Assembly (NCBI GenBank): GCA_024346935.1
Contig: AP024878.1
Location: 2,542,001 to 2,606,000 of the forward strand
Direction of reading: 5' to 3'
Origin: Vibrio inusitatus
GTDB taxonomy: Bacteria; Pseudomonadota; Gammaproteobacteria; Enterobacterales; Vibrionaceae
Length of the DNA: 64,000 bases
In this document: positions 38,102 through 48,721 of the stretch, in pieces
Position numbering within the stretch: the stretch's first letter is position 1
Layout of the letters: every line of letters starts with the position of its first letter
Position numbers and translations under genes: made by a program
The notes under the pieces: model-generated
Told to the model about the DNA's origin: nothing
The model's input: only the letters and a program-made list of their open reading frames with translations
Database searches by the model: none

Positions 38102-39456
38102 TAATGTTCCGCTACCTGTAGTGCTTGTAGAAGCTTAGTATGGATTCCCTCAAAGCCACCATTGCTCATCACCAATATATGATCGCCAGGCTTAGTCTCT
38201 TCAACTAACGATTGGACAATGTCATCTACAGATTTAGAAGCTTGTGCTGGCTGAGAGCACTGTTGTGCAATATCTTCCACTGACCAATCAATGCTATCAG
38301 GTTGGTAAAGGAATACCTTGTCAGCCAAATCAAGAGAAGCTGCTAGAGTATCTTTATGCACTCCCATCTTCATAGTACTCGAACGAGGCTCTAGTACTGC
38401 AAATATTCTTTGCTCGCCAACTTTGTTACGCAAACCATCTAGCGTAAGTTCAACGGCTGTTGGGTGGTGAGCAAAATCATCGTATACAGTAATACCATTC
38501 ACTTCACCCTTCAGCTCTAAGCGGCGCTTGGTATTGATAAAGCGCCCCAAAGACTCGCAAGCCAGATCAGGGACAACGCCCACATGTCTCGCCGCAGCTA
38601 TTGCCATCAATGCATTATTAACATTATGGTCACCGACTAAGTCCCATTTGACTTCACCGACTAGCTGCTGCTTCAAATACACCTCAAAGTGACTACCGTC
38701 TGCTTTTTGTTTTTTCACTTGCCAGTCTTTGCCTGAGAACTCGGTTTCACTCCAGCACCCGCGAGATAGTACATCAGTCAAAGCCTCATCATCAGCAGGA
38801 GATAAAATGCGTCCGTTACTTGGAACGGTTCTAACTAAATGATGAAACTGACGCTTGATTGCTTCAAGATCGTCAAAGATATCTGCATGATCAAATTCAA
38901 GGTTATTCATTACTAGGGTGCGAGGATGATAGTGAACAAACTTAGATCGTTTATCAAAAAAAGCACTGTCGTATTCGTCTGCTTCTACCACAAAAAACAT
39001 GCTACCACCTAGGCGGGCAGATTGATCAAAATTACCTAGTACACCGCCGACAAGGAATCCCGGTTCATAGCCGCAATCTTCCAATATCCAAGCCAACATA
39101 CTTGAAGTGGTCGTTTTACCATGAGTACCCGCAACGGCCAGAACCCAGCGGTCATGTAAAAGAAATTCTTGTAGCCACTGCGGACCTGAGGTGTATTTAA
39201 GGTTGTTATCCAATACATATTCAACGCACGGGTTACCGCGACTCATCGCATTACCAATTACCACTAAATCTGGACGAGGCTCCAGTTGCTTAGGGTCGTA
39301 GCCTTGGATGATCTCAACCCCTTCTGACTCAAGCAGTGTGCTCATTGGAGGATAAACGTTCGCATCACTCCCCGTCACTTTGTGACCAAGCTGCTTTGCT
39401 AGTACTGCCGCGCCACCCATAAAGGTGCCACAAATTCCGAGTATATGAATATGCAT
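38101..39456 (-). CDS. mpl: UDP-MurNAc:tripeptide ligase Mpl (murein recycling)
   Basis: Reattaches recycled L-Ala-D-Glu-meso-DAP tripeptide to UDP-MurNAc. The 451-residue Mur-ligase-family protein starts [20 protein letters not shown], the Mpl variant of the nucleotide-binding loop. The ATP site is [14 protein letters not shown] (about 110-123), and [18 protein letters not shown] is diagnostic for Mpl. The [18 protein letters not shown] segment lies in the C-terminal domain. It is coupled to ubiX and divergent from fbp; the mpl-fbp pairing is also found in E. coli. Confidence 0.96.
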   Translation of the reverse strand: MHIHILGICGTFMGGAAVLAKQLGHKVTGSDANVYPPMSTLLESEGVEIIQGYDPKQLEPRPDLVVIGNAMSRGNPCVEYVLDNNLKYTSGPQWLQEFLLHDRWVLAVAGTHGKTTTSSMLAWILEDCGYEPGFLVGGVLGNFDQSARLGGSMFFVVEADEYDSAFFDKRSKFVHYHPRTLVMNNLEFDHADIFDDLEAIKRQFHHLVRTVPSNGRILSPADDEALTDVLSRGCWSETEFSGKDWQVKKQKADGSHFEVYLKQQLVGEVKWDLVGDHNVNNALMAIAAARHVGVVPDLACESLGRFINTKRRLELKGEVNGITVYDDFAHHPTAVELTLDGLRNKVGEQRIFAVLEPRSSTMKMGVHKDTLAASLDLADKVFLYQPDSIDWSVEDIAQQCSQPAQASKSVDDIVQSLVEETKPGDHILVMSNGGFEGIHTKLLQALQVAEH

Positions 39457-39578
39457 AAAGTTTCCATTTGCTTTGAGGGTTGGCTCTATCCCAAAGAGAG
39501 TCGATAAGCCTTATAATTGATTCTAACCAGATTCTGAGCACTAACCCATAGCATTACGAGTGATGAAAGTCAGAAAAC

Positions 39579-39594
39579 TGTGAAATAGATCAGT
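39579..39594. promoter_or_regulatory. CRP-like site upstream of fbp
   Basis: TGTGA-AATAGA-TCAGT has one perfect half-site and one three-of-five half-site at the right spacing. It lies about 80 bases before the fbp start and about 120 before mpl. Catabolite control of a gluconeogenic gene is plausible, but spacing to the nearest -10-like sequences (TAATAT 39609-39614) is not canonical. Confidence 0.33.
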
Positions 39595-39674
39595 TACTTC
39601 GCGTGTCGTAATATGTTTTGTCCTGTATATTTGGCTAAAAAAAGAACTTGTCATACAAATAAACGGAACCCCCC

Positions 39675-40691
39675 ATGTCCAATTTAAGAACGTTAGGTGA
39701 ATTTATCATAGAGAAGCAGCATGATTTCCCTCATGCTAGCGGTGATCTCTCGTCTCTTTTGTCCTCTATTAATTTAGCGGCAAAAATCGTACACCGTGAA
39801 ATCAACAAGGCAGGCCTTGTTGATATTACTGGTGCTGCCGGTGAAGAAAATATCCAAGGTGAAGCACAACAAAAACTGGATGTGTTAGCAAACGATACTT
39901 TCAAAGCTGCATTAGAAAATCGTGACCAAGTTTGTGGTATTGCGAGTGAAGAAGAAGACGACTTCGTTTCTTTCGACAGTGAGCTAAACAAGCAAGCAAA
40001 ATACGTGGTATTGATGGATCCTCTAGATGGTTCTAGCAACATCGATGTAAACGTATCAGTAGGTACTATCTTCTCTATCTACCGTCGCTTGTCGCCAATT
40101 GGTGGACTAACGGAAGCTCGTGACTTCCTGCAACCAGGTACTGAGCAAGTTGCATCTGGTTACGTGATCTACGGTTCTTCAACCATGCTAGTTTACACTA
40201 CAGGTAAAGGCGTTCACGGCTTCACTTACGACCCGTCTATCGGTTCTTTCTGTCTGTCTCACGAAGACATGCGTATTCCAAAGCAGGGTTTTATCTACTC
40301 TATCAACGAGGGTAACTACATTAACTTCCCTGCTGGTGTGAAGAAATACCTTAAATACTGCCAAGAAGAAGATGAAGCAGGCAAGCGCCCTTACACTTCT
40401 CGCTACATTGGTTCTTTGGTATCAGATTTCCACCGTAACCTACTACTGGGCGGTATCTTCCTTTACCCTAGCACCCGTGCTTACCCAACTGGCAAGCTAC
40501 GTCTTCTTTATGAGTGCAACCCAATTGCTTTCCTAACAGAACAAGCTGGCGGTGAAGCAACAGATGGCGAAGGCCGCATCATGGAAATCAAGCCAGGAGA
40601 ACTGCACCAGCGTGTGCCATTCTTCGCCGGCTCGACCGATATGGTTAAAACCTTACACGGTTTCCTACGCGATAACCCTGACCAGTACTAA
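39675..40691 (+). CDS. fbp: Fructose-1,6-bisphosphatase class I
   Basis: Hydrolyses fructose-1,6-bisphosphate to fructose-6-phosphate in gluconeogenesis. The 338-residue protein has the class I metal-binding segments: SEEEDDF (about 94-100), [22 protein letters not shown] (about 115-136, in two parts), and the substrate-binding [21 protein letters not shown] region near the C-terminus. A CGGAAC ribosome site precedes the ATG. Its stop overlaps that of the convergent lipocalin gene. Confidence 0.97.
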   Translation: MSNLRTLGEFIIEKQHDFPHASGDLSSLLSSINLAAKIVHREINKAGLVDITGAAGEENIQGEAQQKLDVLANDTFKAALENRDQVCGIASEEEDDFVSFDSELNKQAKYVVLMDPLDGSSNIDVNVSVGTIFSIYRRLSPIGGLTEARDFLQPGTEQVASGYVIYGSSTMLVYTTGKGVHGFTYDPSIGSFCLSHEDMRIPKQGFIYSINEGNYINFPAGVKKYLKYCQEEDEAGKRPYTSRYIGSLVSDFHRNLLLGGIFLYPSTRAYPTGKLRLLYECNPIAFLTEQAGGEATDGEGRIMEIKPGELHQRVPFFAGSTDMVKTLHGFLRDNPDQY

Positions 40692-41209
40692 TCTGCCGTC
40701 TGTTCGACCCAGATTAATTCGCTAGTATCAAAGCCAAGCTCTTTTGCTTGGCTTTTAAATTTCTGCTTTATGTCATCGCTTATCTGTGGCGTTCTGGATA
40801 AAAGCCAAAGATAGGAATGATTTGGCCCTGAAACAAAGGCATAATCATAGTTCTGCTTTTCTAGTTCAAAGACGATGTAGGAGCCGTAAAAAGGCCCAAA
40901 GAAGGAAACCTTTAAGTATCCTAAGTCTTCAGACTCAACAAAATAAGCCTTACCCTCAGCACTGTTCCACTCTTTATCTTCTGTAGAATAGCCACTGTTT
41001 AGTACTTTAACTCCGCCATCTTCACGCATCGAATATTCAGCTGACACTTGATTCATGCCTCTTTCGAATGAGTGATCAAGACGAGCAACCTCGTACCACT
41101 TGCCTAGGTATCTTTCCAGTTCAAAGTTATTCACTGGAGTGATCTGATCTGGTTTCCCCACACATCCCCAAAGCATCACGCAACTCAACGCCATTCCTAT
41201 CCATTTCAT
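40688..41209 (-). CDS. blc: Lipocalin lipoprotein (Blc-like)
   Basis: A 173-residue precursor with a lipoprotein signal peptide ending in the lipobox LWGC (Cys16), so it is probably anchored in the outer membrane. The mature part begins with the lipocalin signature [19 protein letters not shown] and later has [21 protein letters not shown], as in bacterial Blc. Blc proteins bind fatty acids or lysophospholipids. It overlaps fbp by four bases at the 3' ends and is preceded by the YtfP-like gene on the same strand after 40 bases. Confidence 0.92.
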   Translation of the reverse strand: MKWIGMALSCVMLWGCVGKPDQITPVNNFELERYLGKWYEVARLDHSFERGMNQVSAEYSMREDGGVKVLNSGYSTEDKEWNSAEGKAYFVESEDLGYLKVSFFGPFYGSYIVFELEKQNYDYAFVSGPNHSYLWLLSRTPQISDDIKQKFKSQAKELGFDTSELIWVEQTAD

Positions 41210-41249
41210 ACATACTTCCTTGTTTAATATGACCAGGCCGCCTGTCGGC

Positions 41250-41594
41250 CTAATTACGTAAGTTCCAATCTCCTGACTCTATTGCTTTGCCTGCCTCTGT
41301 TCCTTGATAAAGGTAAATCCACGCTTCTCCGAAGGGGGTCTCGATAGTTTCTCTTCTATATTCAATAGGGACATCTTCGAAAATATCTAGCTTAACTAGC
41401 ACTTCATCACTAATCCTATAGACCTCTCCAGTAATGATCTCGTGCCCCTCAACAATACCCGGAAGTGTGCTGAAATCGTAAAGTGCATACTGAGGTGGAG
41501 TCTCAAACAAGCCCAGAAACTCACTTCCTTGCAGAAGGTAATGATTTGCCTCATCTTGTCTCAAGGTTCCATAAACAAAAACTAAATGCTGCAT
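41250..41594 (-). CDS. ytfP: YtfP-like gamma-glutamylcyclotransferase-fold protein
   Basis: A 114-residue protein with the AIG2/GGCT fold. The N-terminal VFVYGTLRQDEANHYLLQGSEFLG holds the substrate-cavity YGTLR motif, and VEGHEIITGEVYRISDEVLVKLDIFED carries the typical acidic region. It lies fifteen bases after tamB and is likely the third gene of a tamA-tamB-ytfP operon, matching E. coli ytfM-ytfN-ytfP. Activity on gamma-glutamyl amines or peptides is a family inference. Confidence 0.88.
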   Translation of the reverse strand: MQHLVFVYGTLRQDEANHYLLQGSEFLGLFETPPQYALYDFSTLPGIVEGHEIITGEVYRISDEVLVKLDIFEDVPIEYRRETIETPFGEAWIYLYQGTEAGKAIESGDWNLRN

Positions 41595-41609
41595 ACCTTC
41601 CCCCTATGT

Positions 41610-44600
41610 TTAATCGAATTCAAACTGATACAACAAATCTACGGCGCTGTCTGTGCCTGACATCACTTCTAAATACAGGTCTTTCATTAAACGGTAGCGG
41701 AATGTGAACTCACCAACGGATTCAAAGATTCCCACACCATATTTGACCTGCAAGCCAGGAAGAATGTAGCCACTTACCGTGACCTGAGAGTCATCTCCAG
41801 TACCTGCCGTATCTAACTGCAGATCACTCACTCCAAAGGCTTCACCAATCTCACCTACAACACGCCCGCTTCGAGCTAAGCTCAATCCGATCAAGGCTGT
41901 GGTCATGGCGTTACCACCTGAATCACTGTCGATATCCTGTCCTCGTAAAATATACGATAAGGCATTAGCTTGAGGCATAGAAGGCTCAGAGAATACCTCA
42001 ATACTAGGTTCATCAGCAGGGCCTGTAACCTGAATACCAGCCACTACATCATCTTCAGTATTATCTGGATTTCGAATCGCTTTAATCGATAGGTATGGTT
42101 GATCTGCAGGCCCATTAAATTGAACCTTGCCTTCTTCAATAATTAAGTCTTGACCAAAGGAGCGATATTTACCATCGACAATATTTACCTCTCCAAGAAT
42201 AAACGGTGCTTCATTCTTTTGAGACACATTGATCTCACCAACAAGACCGCCTTTCAAACCGAAGGCACTTAACAAAAAGTCATCGCCTATAATGACCTTA
42301 ATATCTGACTTAATCTCAAATGGGAAATCAGATCTCTTTTCCAATGGCTGTAAATCTTTGTCTAAAATCACCTCATCTGATGAAACTGAAATTGCTGACG
42401 GTGGAAGTTCTTCAACGGTGATTCTTCCCCAAGGCAATCTCACCTCTCCTTTTACATCAATAAGTCCAGGAGAGATGTCTATATCGATATCGGGTTCGAT
42501 TCTCGCCTTCACTACAGGAGGGACATCCACCAGCAATTGGTTGGCTGATATATTGTAGTTAGCATGCCAATCTGTCATGTCTTGCCAATCATGGTTACCC
42601 GTGATTAACAATTCTCCATCTTGTGTTTTAATCTTGGCATCGAAGTCACCCTGATAGCCGGAGAACTTTGCTATTACCTGACCAGAGGTCACATCAATAG
42701 GGCTGACATCACCAGTAGCAATAATATTCTCAACTCTAAAGTCACCAAAGATCTTAGGCTGTTCAACTGGACCTTGTAATTGGATGTCTGAGTTAATATC
42801 CGCTCCAACCTTACTGAACTCACCAAATAAGGGCTCCAGCATATCCAAAGTGATTTTCTGTAACTGCAAACGAGCATCTATTTGTTTGTTTTCTTTGGAG
42901 ACTTTATCTAAGTTAACGCGTCCCTTAATATCGCCGTTATTAGTCAGGTCAATGATCCACTCAGCCTTAAGGTCATCCTTAATCAAGCTCGCATTAAGAT
43001 CGACTTTATTCCACCCTACCGTTACTGGGCGATCCAATTTTTGTGTCACACTTCCTTTAGGAAGATCCACTTTAAGCTCTACCTCAGGTAACGCCGTTGG
43101 TGACCACTTTGCTCGAGCATTGGCATCAACTTTTCCCACTAAGGTAACTTCTTTTGGCAACAGTGATGCTACCTGTGAGAAATTGAAATTCTGAATACTA
43201 GCAAATACTTCGCCAGATGGACCCGCTTGCAAGTCCTTATCTAGACACAACTTAGAGTCGGCCTGTAACCAGCAGTGAGCTTCAACAAACGCGACTTGTG
43301 TGTCCACGTCATAGGAAAGCTTTGGACTATGATCTACTTTCCATTCGCCCTGTACCGTGGTCAGACTCGCATCTTGCAGTTCACCCTTCCACTTAATTCC
43401 GGGCTCGGTTTCTAAACCGCCAGATACACTTACTCCACCCTTAACCATCTCTGAATCAATGCTAAATGAAGCCCTATGCTGTTCTTGAGTTCCATTAAAA
43501 CTAAACTCACTGCGGGTAACTTTCTGTTCTAGGTGCTGCAAGCCTTGCACAACCAAATTGAGTTTTCCTCCCGGAGTGGGCAATGGCTCCACATCACCTT
43601 TCAGAGTTATAGACTCAATTGTTACCTGATCTTGCCAAGCAATCTTATTTGCAGAAACATCAGCGATGACTTCAGGTGTAGCAAAGGGGCCTCGAAGCTC
43701 AATTAATCCCATCGCAGAACCGTCTAAATCAGGCACTGTATGCTTTATTTCTGGGATATCGAGCTTGGTATCTAGATTCCAGTTTTCATCAAGGTTTCCT
43801 GAAATACGGATTTTGTTCTGCCCATGCGCTACAACTAAGCCAGGAGTATCGAGCCGATAGTCTCCCTTTCCTGTCGAGTCTTTGGCTTCAAGTACACCAT
43901 TGATATTGAGAGGGTAATCACGAAAGATGCCGTCAATATCGAGCTCTGAAAGCTCAACTTCCCAACCGCCTTTCTCTGGTAATCGGCCTGTGGTCGCCAA
44001 ACTACCACTAATATCACCTTCAGCCTCTGGCCAATAACTCCCTGGTTTGACATTTTTTAATTGAAGATTGGCAGCCCAATTTATAGGACTAGCCCAATTG
44101 GCCATCACACTACCTTCAATTACACCTTGCAAAGTTTTAACGTCGATACTTTTCAGATCAATATGCTCTAGGCTGCCCTCACCATCCACAGTAAGATCGA
44201 CATCTGGAATAGTCTTACCTTGTGCAGCGCCCATTAAGTCGAGTGTATACTTGTTTAAAATACCCTTAGCTTTCAATGATGCAATTTGTGCTTGGTAATC
44301 AGCTTCGCCTTGTAACGGCCATTGCACTTGCGCTCGTCTTAGATCAATATCAAATGGAATGTCTGGATCTAACGGCTCTAGTTGGGCATCAATATCGGCA
44401 ATAATGAGTTCTCTCAATCCTGCACTTAACGCTAAGTTAGCGACACTGCCCTGGGCACTCAATGACAGCGTTTGGCCAGCAAGCGTAGTTTGTTTTATCT
44501 TTGCATCGGTATTAATAGTGAGCGGATAGTCTTCTTTTAGCTCTACTTCGCCCTCTAAATTTAAATCTACGAGTGGCATAGATAATTCAAAGGTTTGAAC

Positions 44601-45449
44601 AGTTACCTTGTTTCCTTCAGCAGAGCCCATCAAATGTGCTCGGTCTACCTCTATCTCTGGTGAGGTCATTTTAAAGTCGGTGACGGTAATATCTTCAATC
44701 TTGGCACTAAGAGGAATCCATACCTCAGGTAACACAATCTTTGATTTAGGTGAATCAGCACTGGTCTCCTGTTTCACTTCTGTCTCACCTTCGCTAGAGG
44801 CAAGAGTGAGTCTCCCACCATCAAAACGTGTAGGGTTCAAAGTCAGGCTATCAAAGCGCATTCGCGCGCCCGTTTCAAACTCTTTCCATGCGATCTTGTT
44901 ACCCAAAATATCCAGGTCAATTCTATTGAGATATAGGCGCTCAATCTTTACACCCAACCCAAAAGGAAGCGAGATGCTAGTTATTGGCTCGCTAGGCTGA
45001 TCTTCTACTGCCTCTTCACTTGGAGCTATATCAGTGAGTGCAAAATTGGCACCTTCTACTCCTAAGGTTTTGATACACAGCTCAACCTTGGGAATGCAGC
45101 GCAACTGTATATCTAGTGCAAGCTTTTCTGCCTGTAGTGCTACGAACAAGTCGGGATTGTTATATTGAATGCCATATAACTGGAAGTCGTTAAGTAAAGC
45201 GCCCTCGGTATCGTCTACCTTTAATTCAGGTACGAATTTTTCAGCAGTCCAAATAATTCCATTAAGTCCTGAATTAGTGAAAAGGAGTACCCATAGCATA
45301 ATGATGATAAACAAAATCAGAGCTAGCATCCCCAGTGAGAGATGAGCAATTCCACGCAAGAAGCGACGCCACAAAGGACGTTTTTTCTTGGTGACTGGCG
45401 GTGATTCCGCTGTTGCTTGCTGTTCGTTTTGTTGTGATTCTTTTGTCAT
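41610..45449 (-). CDS. tamB: TamB, inner-membrane AsmA-like translocation and assembly protein
   Basis: A 1279-residue protein with one N-terminal transmembrane helix (about 32-58). A very long beta-rich region follows, of the repeating beta-taco type that spans the periplasm. The conserved C-terminal TamB/DUF490 domain (about 950-1279) ends in a barrel-like FEFD. It works with TamA in outer-membrane protein assembly and, with YhdP/YdbH, in phospholipid transport to the outer membrane. Its ATG overlaps the tamA stop by one base (TAATG), so the two are coupled. Confidence 0.95.
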   Translation of the reverse strand: MTKESQQNEQQATAESPPVTKKKRPLWRRFLRGIAHLSLGMLALILFIIIMLWVLLFTNSGLNGIIWTAEKFVPELKVDDTEGALLNDFQLYGIQYNNPDLFVALQAEKLALDIQLRCIPKVELCIKTLGVEGANFALTDIAPSEEAVEDQPSEPITSISLPFGLGVKIERLYLNRIDLDILGNKIAWKEFETGARMRFDSLTLNPTRFDGGRLTLASSEGETEVKQETSADSPKSKIVLPEVWIPLSAKIEDITVTDFKMTSPEIEVDRAHLMGSAEGNKVTVQTFELSMPLVDLNLEGEVELKEDYPLTINTDAKIKQTTLAGQTLSLSAQGSVANLALSAGLRELIIADIDAQLEPLDPDIPFDIDLRRAQVQWPLQGEADYQAQIASLKAKGILNKYTLDLMGAAQGKTIPDVDLTVDGEGSLEHIDLKSIDVKTLQGVIEGSVMANWASPINWAANLQLKNVKPGSYWPEAEGDISGSLATTGRLPEKGGWEVELSELDIDGIFRDYPLNINGVLEAKDSTGKGDYRLDTPGLVVAHGQNKIRISGNLDENWNLDTKLDIPEIKHTVPDLDGSAMGLIELRGPFATPEVIADVSANKIAWQDQVTIESITLKGDVEPLPTPGGKLNLVVQGLQHLEQKVTRSEFSFNGTQEQHRASFSIDSEMVKGGVSVSGGLETEPGIKWKGELQDASLTTVQGEWKVDHSPKLSYDVDTQVAFVEAHCWLQADSKLCLDKDLQAGPSGEVFASIQNFNFSQVASLLPKEVTLVGKVDANARAKWSPTALPEVELKVDLPKGSVTQKLDRPVTVGWNKVDLNASLIKDDLKAEWIIDLTNNGDIKGRVNLDKVSKENKQIDARLQLQKITLDMLEPLFGEFSKVGADINSDIQLQGPVEQPKIFGDFRVENIIATGDVSPIDVTSGQVIAKFSGYQGDFDAKIKTQDGELLITGNHDWQDMTDWHANYNISANQLLVDVPPVVKARIEPDIDIDISPGLIDVKGEVRLPWGRITVEELPPSAISVSSDEVILDKDLQPLEKRSDFPFEIKSDIKVIIGDDFLLSAFGLKGGLVGEINVSQKNEAPFILGEVNIVDGKYRSFGQDLIIEEGKVQFNGPADQPYLSIKAIRNPDNTEDDVVAGIQVTGPADEPSIEVFSEPSMPQANALSYILRGQDIDSDSGGNAMTTALIGLSLARSGRVVGEIGEAFGVSDLQLDTAGTGDDSQVTVSGYILPGLQVKYGVGIFESVGEFTFRYRLMKDLYLEVMSGTDSAVDLLYQFEFD

Positions 45450-47173
45450 TACAACTCAGGCCCTAAACCGAAGTGAAGTTGGAACTTATCGGTACCCTCT
45501 TCTACATCCAAACCAAAGGCGAAATCAAGCCTAACTGGCCCCACTGGTGACGCCCACCTTATTCCAACACCAGTACCGGTTTTCCCTTCGGGTGTTTCAT
45601 TCCATGCATCACCATAATCCACAAAGGTTGCTAGCCACCAATTTCCGTGCACTCGATATTGATACTCTAGACTAGTCGTGACCATATACTTAGCACCCGT
45701 TAGCTTGCCTTCACTATCCTTTGGAGAAATAGATTCGTATTCATAACCACGGAGGTTGTTATCGCCACCGGCAAAGAAACGTAAAGAGGGGGGTAGATCA
45801 AATACAGATTCAGTAAAGTTGGCACCACCGCCGATATAGAAGATGCCACGATGATTACGACCAAGACTACGAATCCATGTAGTTCTTCCTTGCACTCGAA
45901 ATACACGAGCTTGAGATAAAACCGCAGGATCGCCATACTCAAACGAAATCGTCTGCTTATCACCCCAGTTAGGCATAGCACCACCGCGTGAGCGCGTTTT
46001 AGAATATGAGATTCCTGGCAGTAGCATAGTAAAGCGGTCTTCCTGAATACCCTGAGTAAAGTCTTCATTGAGTAAACGAATGAAAACGGTTCGATGCCAA
46101 CCACTTTCTAGTTGCCAGTGTCTTTCTAGACCTAGGCTCGATTCAAAACTTTCAGTATCGTTGTTATCTAGGTATTTCATACCATATTGAATTCGATAGT
46201 ATTCATGAAGTACATCTTCAAGGGGTATTTTATAACCCATTACAATTTCTTGCTCAGGCTTAGACAGTGAAAAGCTACTGGTAAAGCTATGGCCTTGAGG
46301 ATTCAGCCATGGGCGCTTCCAATTCAGTGAACCTCTGATCCCTACATCAGTAGAGTAACCAATACCTGTTTCCACTTGATGGCGAGATTGCGGAGAGAGA
46401 CGAATTGCCATTGGCAGTTCTCGTTTCCCGTTGCCGACTTGGCTCAGATCGGGCTCTACGTACACAGAAGCGAACCATGAAGTACTGGATAAATTTTGGT
46501 TGAGTTGGCCTATATCACTAGCAAGGTAGGGGTCACCTTGCTCAAAAGGAATCAGCGAGAACACTCTATCTCGCTCTATTTGCGAGCCTGATATGCTAGT
46601 AGGTCCAAAAGTATATCGGATACCGCTTTCGTAATGCAGATGTACAAAAGCCTGATTGAGTTCTGGGGCAACCTCCAGACGTGTAACACTAAAATCTCCT
46701 TCAAAGTAGCCACGCCTGAGTGCTAAATTACGTAGGCCAGACTTTAGCTCGTCATAATCGCCATGACTAAGTTGTGCACCTTTCTTAAGCTTACTTGCCT
46801 TGATTAAAGCCTCAAATGCAGGGTCGTCTTCTGCTTCACCACTCAACTGGATATCCAGTTTTTCGATAACTACAGGATCACCTAACTTAACATCCACGTT
46901 AAGCTCTTGCTCTTCTTCATTTACCGTAAAATTGAGTTCAGGGTGGTAATAGCCCAAAGCTCTAACCGCTTGAACTATGCTCTCTTCAACACGAGATTGA
47001 AAACGGAGGGAAGTGGAATACTCTTTTTCAGGAATCGCAGACAGATATGCCTCAACGTTGTCTTCGGCCTTATCAGAAAGTCCATTAACGTTAAGAGTAG
47101 CCTCAGCTCGACTTAGTTGGCTGAAAACCAAAAAAGTGATAGCGATAAATATCCGTATTACGCGTTGATTCAT
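45449..47173 (-). CDS. tamA: TamA, Omp85-family outer membrane assembly factor
   Basis: An Omp85 protein with three POTRA domains and a 16-strand barrel that partners TamB. From the ATG at 47173 it has 574 residues and a signal peptide (MNQRVIRIFIAITFLVF...SRAEA). A TTG at 47236 would add 21 residues before the signal peptide and is rejected. POTRA repeats lie at about 25-245, and the barrel contains FFAGGDNNLRGYEYESISP, the RGYE-type signature of Omp85 loop 6. The C-terminus ends LHFGLGPEL. No strong ribosome site lies near the chosen start. Confidence 0.94.
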   Translation of the reverse strand: MNQRVIRIFIAITFLVFSQLSRAEATLNVNGLSDKAEDNVEAYLSAIPEKEYSTSLRFQSRVEESIVQAVRALGYYHPELNFTVNEEEQELNVDVKLGDPVVIEKLDIQLSGEAEDDPAFEALIKASKLKKGAQLSHGDYDELKSGLRNLALRRGYFEGDFSVTRLEVAPELNQAFVHLHYESGIRYTFGPTSISGSQIERDRVFSLIPFEQGDPYLASDIGQLNQNLSSTSWFASVYVEPDLSQVGNGKRELPMAIRLSPQSRHQVETGIGYSTDVGIRGSLNWKRPWLNPQGHSFTSSFSLSKPEQEIVMGYKIPLEDVLHEYYRIQYGMKYLDNNDTESFESSLGLERHWQLESGWHRTVFIRLLNEDFTQGIQEDRFTMLLPGISYSKTRSRGGAMPNWGDKQTISFEYGDPAVLSQARVFRVQGRTTWIRSLGRNHRGIFYIGGGANFTESVFDLPPSLRFFAGGDNNLRGYEYESISPKDSEGKLTGAKYMVTTSLEYQYRVHGNWWLATFVDYGDAWNETPEGKTGTGVGIRWASPVGPVRLDFAFGLDVEEGTDKFQLHFGLGPEL

Positions 47174-47313
47174 TATGTAATTGTTACTGTACTTCCTGTA
47201 ACGAAACAGAGATGTGTAGCCAGAAAAATTCCCCAAGGGAGCGACTAAATAGTATAAAGGATTGATCCATGATAAAAAATTTAAAAAATCACTTACTTTC
47301 GCTAGGAGGCCAC

Positions 47314-47961
47314 ATGTTTGACAAACAAATCATGATTTCAAAGGAAGATGCGCTGCCGGGTCGTGATAATTCTATCCTTGAGTCGGGGCAACACTTTGTA
47401 AATCACACGGATTTGACCGCGCCACCAGCAAAAGGTTGCCAGCAAATCTTACTTGGTTTGGGGTGTTTTTGGGGAGCAGAACGTCTATTCTGGAAAATCC
47501 CAGGGGTTGTATCTACTTCCGTCGGTTATGCCGGAGGTTATACACCTAACCCAACCTATGACGAGGTCTGCTCTGGGAACACCGGTCATACAGAGATCGT
47601 GCAAGTCACCTTCGACCCAAATCAGGTTTCTTTAGCCACAATACTGCAAATATTTTGGGAAAAGCACGACCCTACTCAAGGGATGCGCCAAGGCAATGAC
47701 CGAGGAACTCAGTATCGATCGGCTATTTATACTTACAGTGATGAGCAAATGCTTGTTGCAAGAGAGTCACAAACCGCTTACCAAGACTTACTCATTGAAT
47801 CAGGAAAACCCTCTATTACCACAGAGATTGCATCGGCTGGCCCCTATTACCTTGCGGAAGAATATCACCAGCAATATTTAGCTAAAAATCCGAATGGTTA
47901 TTGTGGGATTGGCGGTACTGGAGTCTGCTTTCCTCCACAAAACAATGAGTCTGAAGTGTGA
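47314..47961 (+). CDS. msrA: Peptide methionine sulfoxide reductase MsrA
   Basis: Reduces methionine-S-sulfoxide in proteins. The catalytic Cys51 lies in the [11 protein letters not shown] motif, and resolving cysteines follow in [18 protein letters not shown] near the C-terminus. I chose the ATG at 47314 because AGGAGG (47304-47309) lies just upstream; this gives 215 residues. A frame starting at 47269 would add 15 residues with no ribosome site. It is divergent from tamA, the arrangement known from E. coli (msrA-tamAB). Confidence 0.95.
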   Translation: MFDKQIMISKEDALPGRDNSILESGQHFVNHTDLTAPPAKGCQQILLGLGCFWGAERLFWKIPGVVSTSVGYAGGYTPNPTYDEVCSGNTGHTEIVQVTFDPNQVSLATILQIFWEKHDPTQGMRQGNDRGTQYRSAIYTYSDEQMLVARESQTAYQDLLIESGKPSITTEIASAGPYYLAEEYHQQYLAKNPNGYCGIGGTGVCFPPQNNESEV

Positions 47962-48023
47962 AATAATCTATTTAACATATACTTAAAGCCACCGATCGCT
48001 TGTAGCATAACAACGGAAGATAT

Positions 48024-48575
48024 ATGAAAGTAAAACATTTAATCGCTGTACTAGGAATGACCCTACCATTGTCTTCATGGGCACTGAACCTAAATACCGG
48101 AGACAAAGTCCCAATGGTGAGCGTTGTCAGTCATGGGGAAGCGATGGTAAAAAATGATGATATAACATATCATGAGTGGGATTCAGCAAGCATGGTGGGT
48201 AAGACGCGCGTAATACAAGCTATTGCTGGTCGCTCTGCAGCTAAGGCTTTAAATAAGCCAATGATAGATGCAATAGTCTTAGCCGACTTCCCACAGGATA
48301 AGTACCAAACCACTACCATAGTGAATCAAGATGATGCCATTTGGGGTACTAGCTCATTTGTAAAATCGAGTGCAGAAGACAGTAAAATTGAGTTCCCGCA
48401 CTCCTCAATCGTGTTAGATGAAAATGGCGCTGTGGCTAAAGCTTGGGATCTTGAATCAAAGACTTCGTTGATTGCGGTTCAAGATAAGAACGGAAATATC
48501 CTTTGGGCTAAAGAGGGTGAGTTAACGACTGAAGAGATACAGCAAGTGATCACTTTAGTTAAGGAAAATCTATAA
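48024..48575 (+). CDS. ytfJ: YtfJ-family periplasmic protein
   Basis: A 183-residue precursor with a signal peptide ending SSWA (about residue 19). The mature part has the thioredoxin-like order of the YtfJ family: GDKVPMVSV, then VGKTRVIQAIAGRSAAKALNKPMIDAI, and a C-terminal ...LWAKEGELTTEEIQQVITLV. No redox-active CXXC is visible. The molecular function is unknown. It follows msrA by 62 bases; a hairpin with a T-run at 48677-48698 separates it from the zinc locus. Confidence 0.85.
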   Translation: MKVKHLIAVLGMTLPLSSWALNLNTGDKVPMVSVVSHGEAMVKNDDITYHEWDSASMVGKTRVIQAIAGRSAAKALNKPMIDAIVLADFPQDKYQTTTIVNQDDAIWGTSSFVKSSAEDSKIEFPHSSIVLDENGAVAKAWDLESKTSLIAVQDKNGNILWAKEGELTTEEIQQVITLVKENL

Positions 48576-48676
48576 AACTCAAACTTTTTAGAAGCTTGAC
48601 TGTCTGAGTTCTGTTAGCTAGTTCCAACTTGAACCGTTAGGATTAGAAATAACAGAGAAATATGATTGAAAGATTT

Positions 48677-48698
48677 CGACGCTACAATGCGTCGTTTT
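48677..48698 (+). terminator. Hairpin with T-run before zrgA
   Basis: CGACGC (48677-48682) pairs with GCGTCG (48689-48694) around TACAAT and is followed by TTTT. It may end the ytfJ message or act as a leader element of the zinc locus. No convincing Zur box was found between 48576 and 48721. Confidence 0.6.
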
Positions 48699-48721
48699 AA
48701 CTTCTTTAGGTAATTAGAACA

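Noticed and set aside
47174..47236. TTG-started extension of tamA
   Set aside because: It precedes the signal peptide and has no ribosome site.
48576..48721. Zur box upstream of zrgA
   Set aside because: No GTTATA-type palindrome typical of Zur sites was found, although zinc regulation would be expected from family knowledge.
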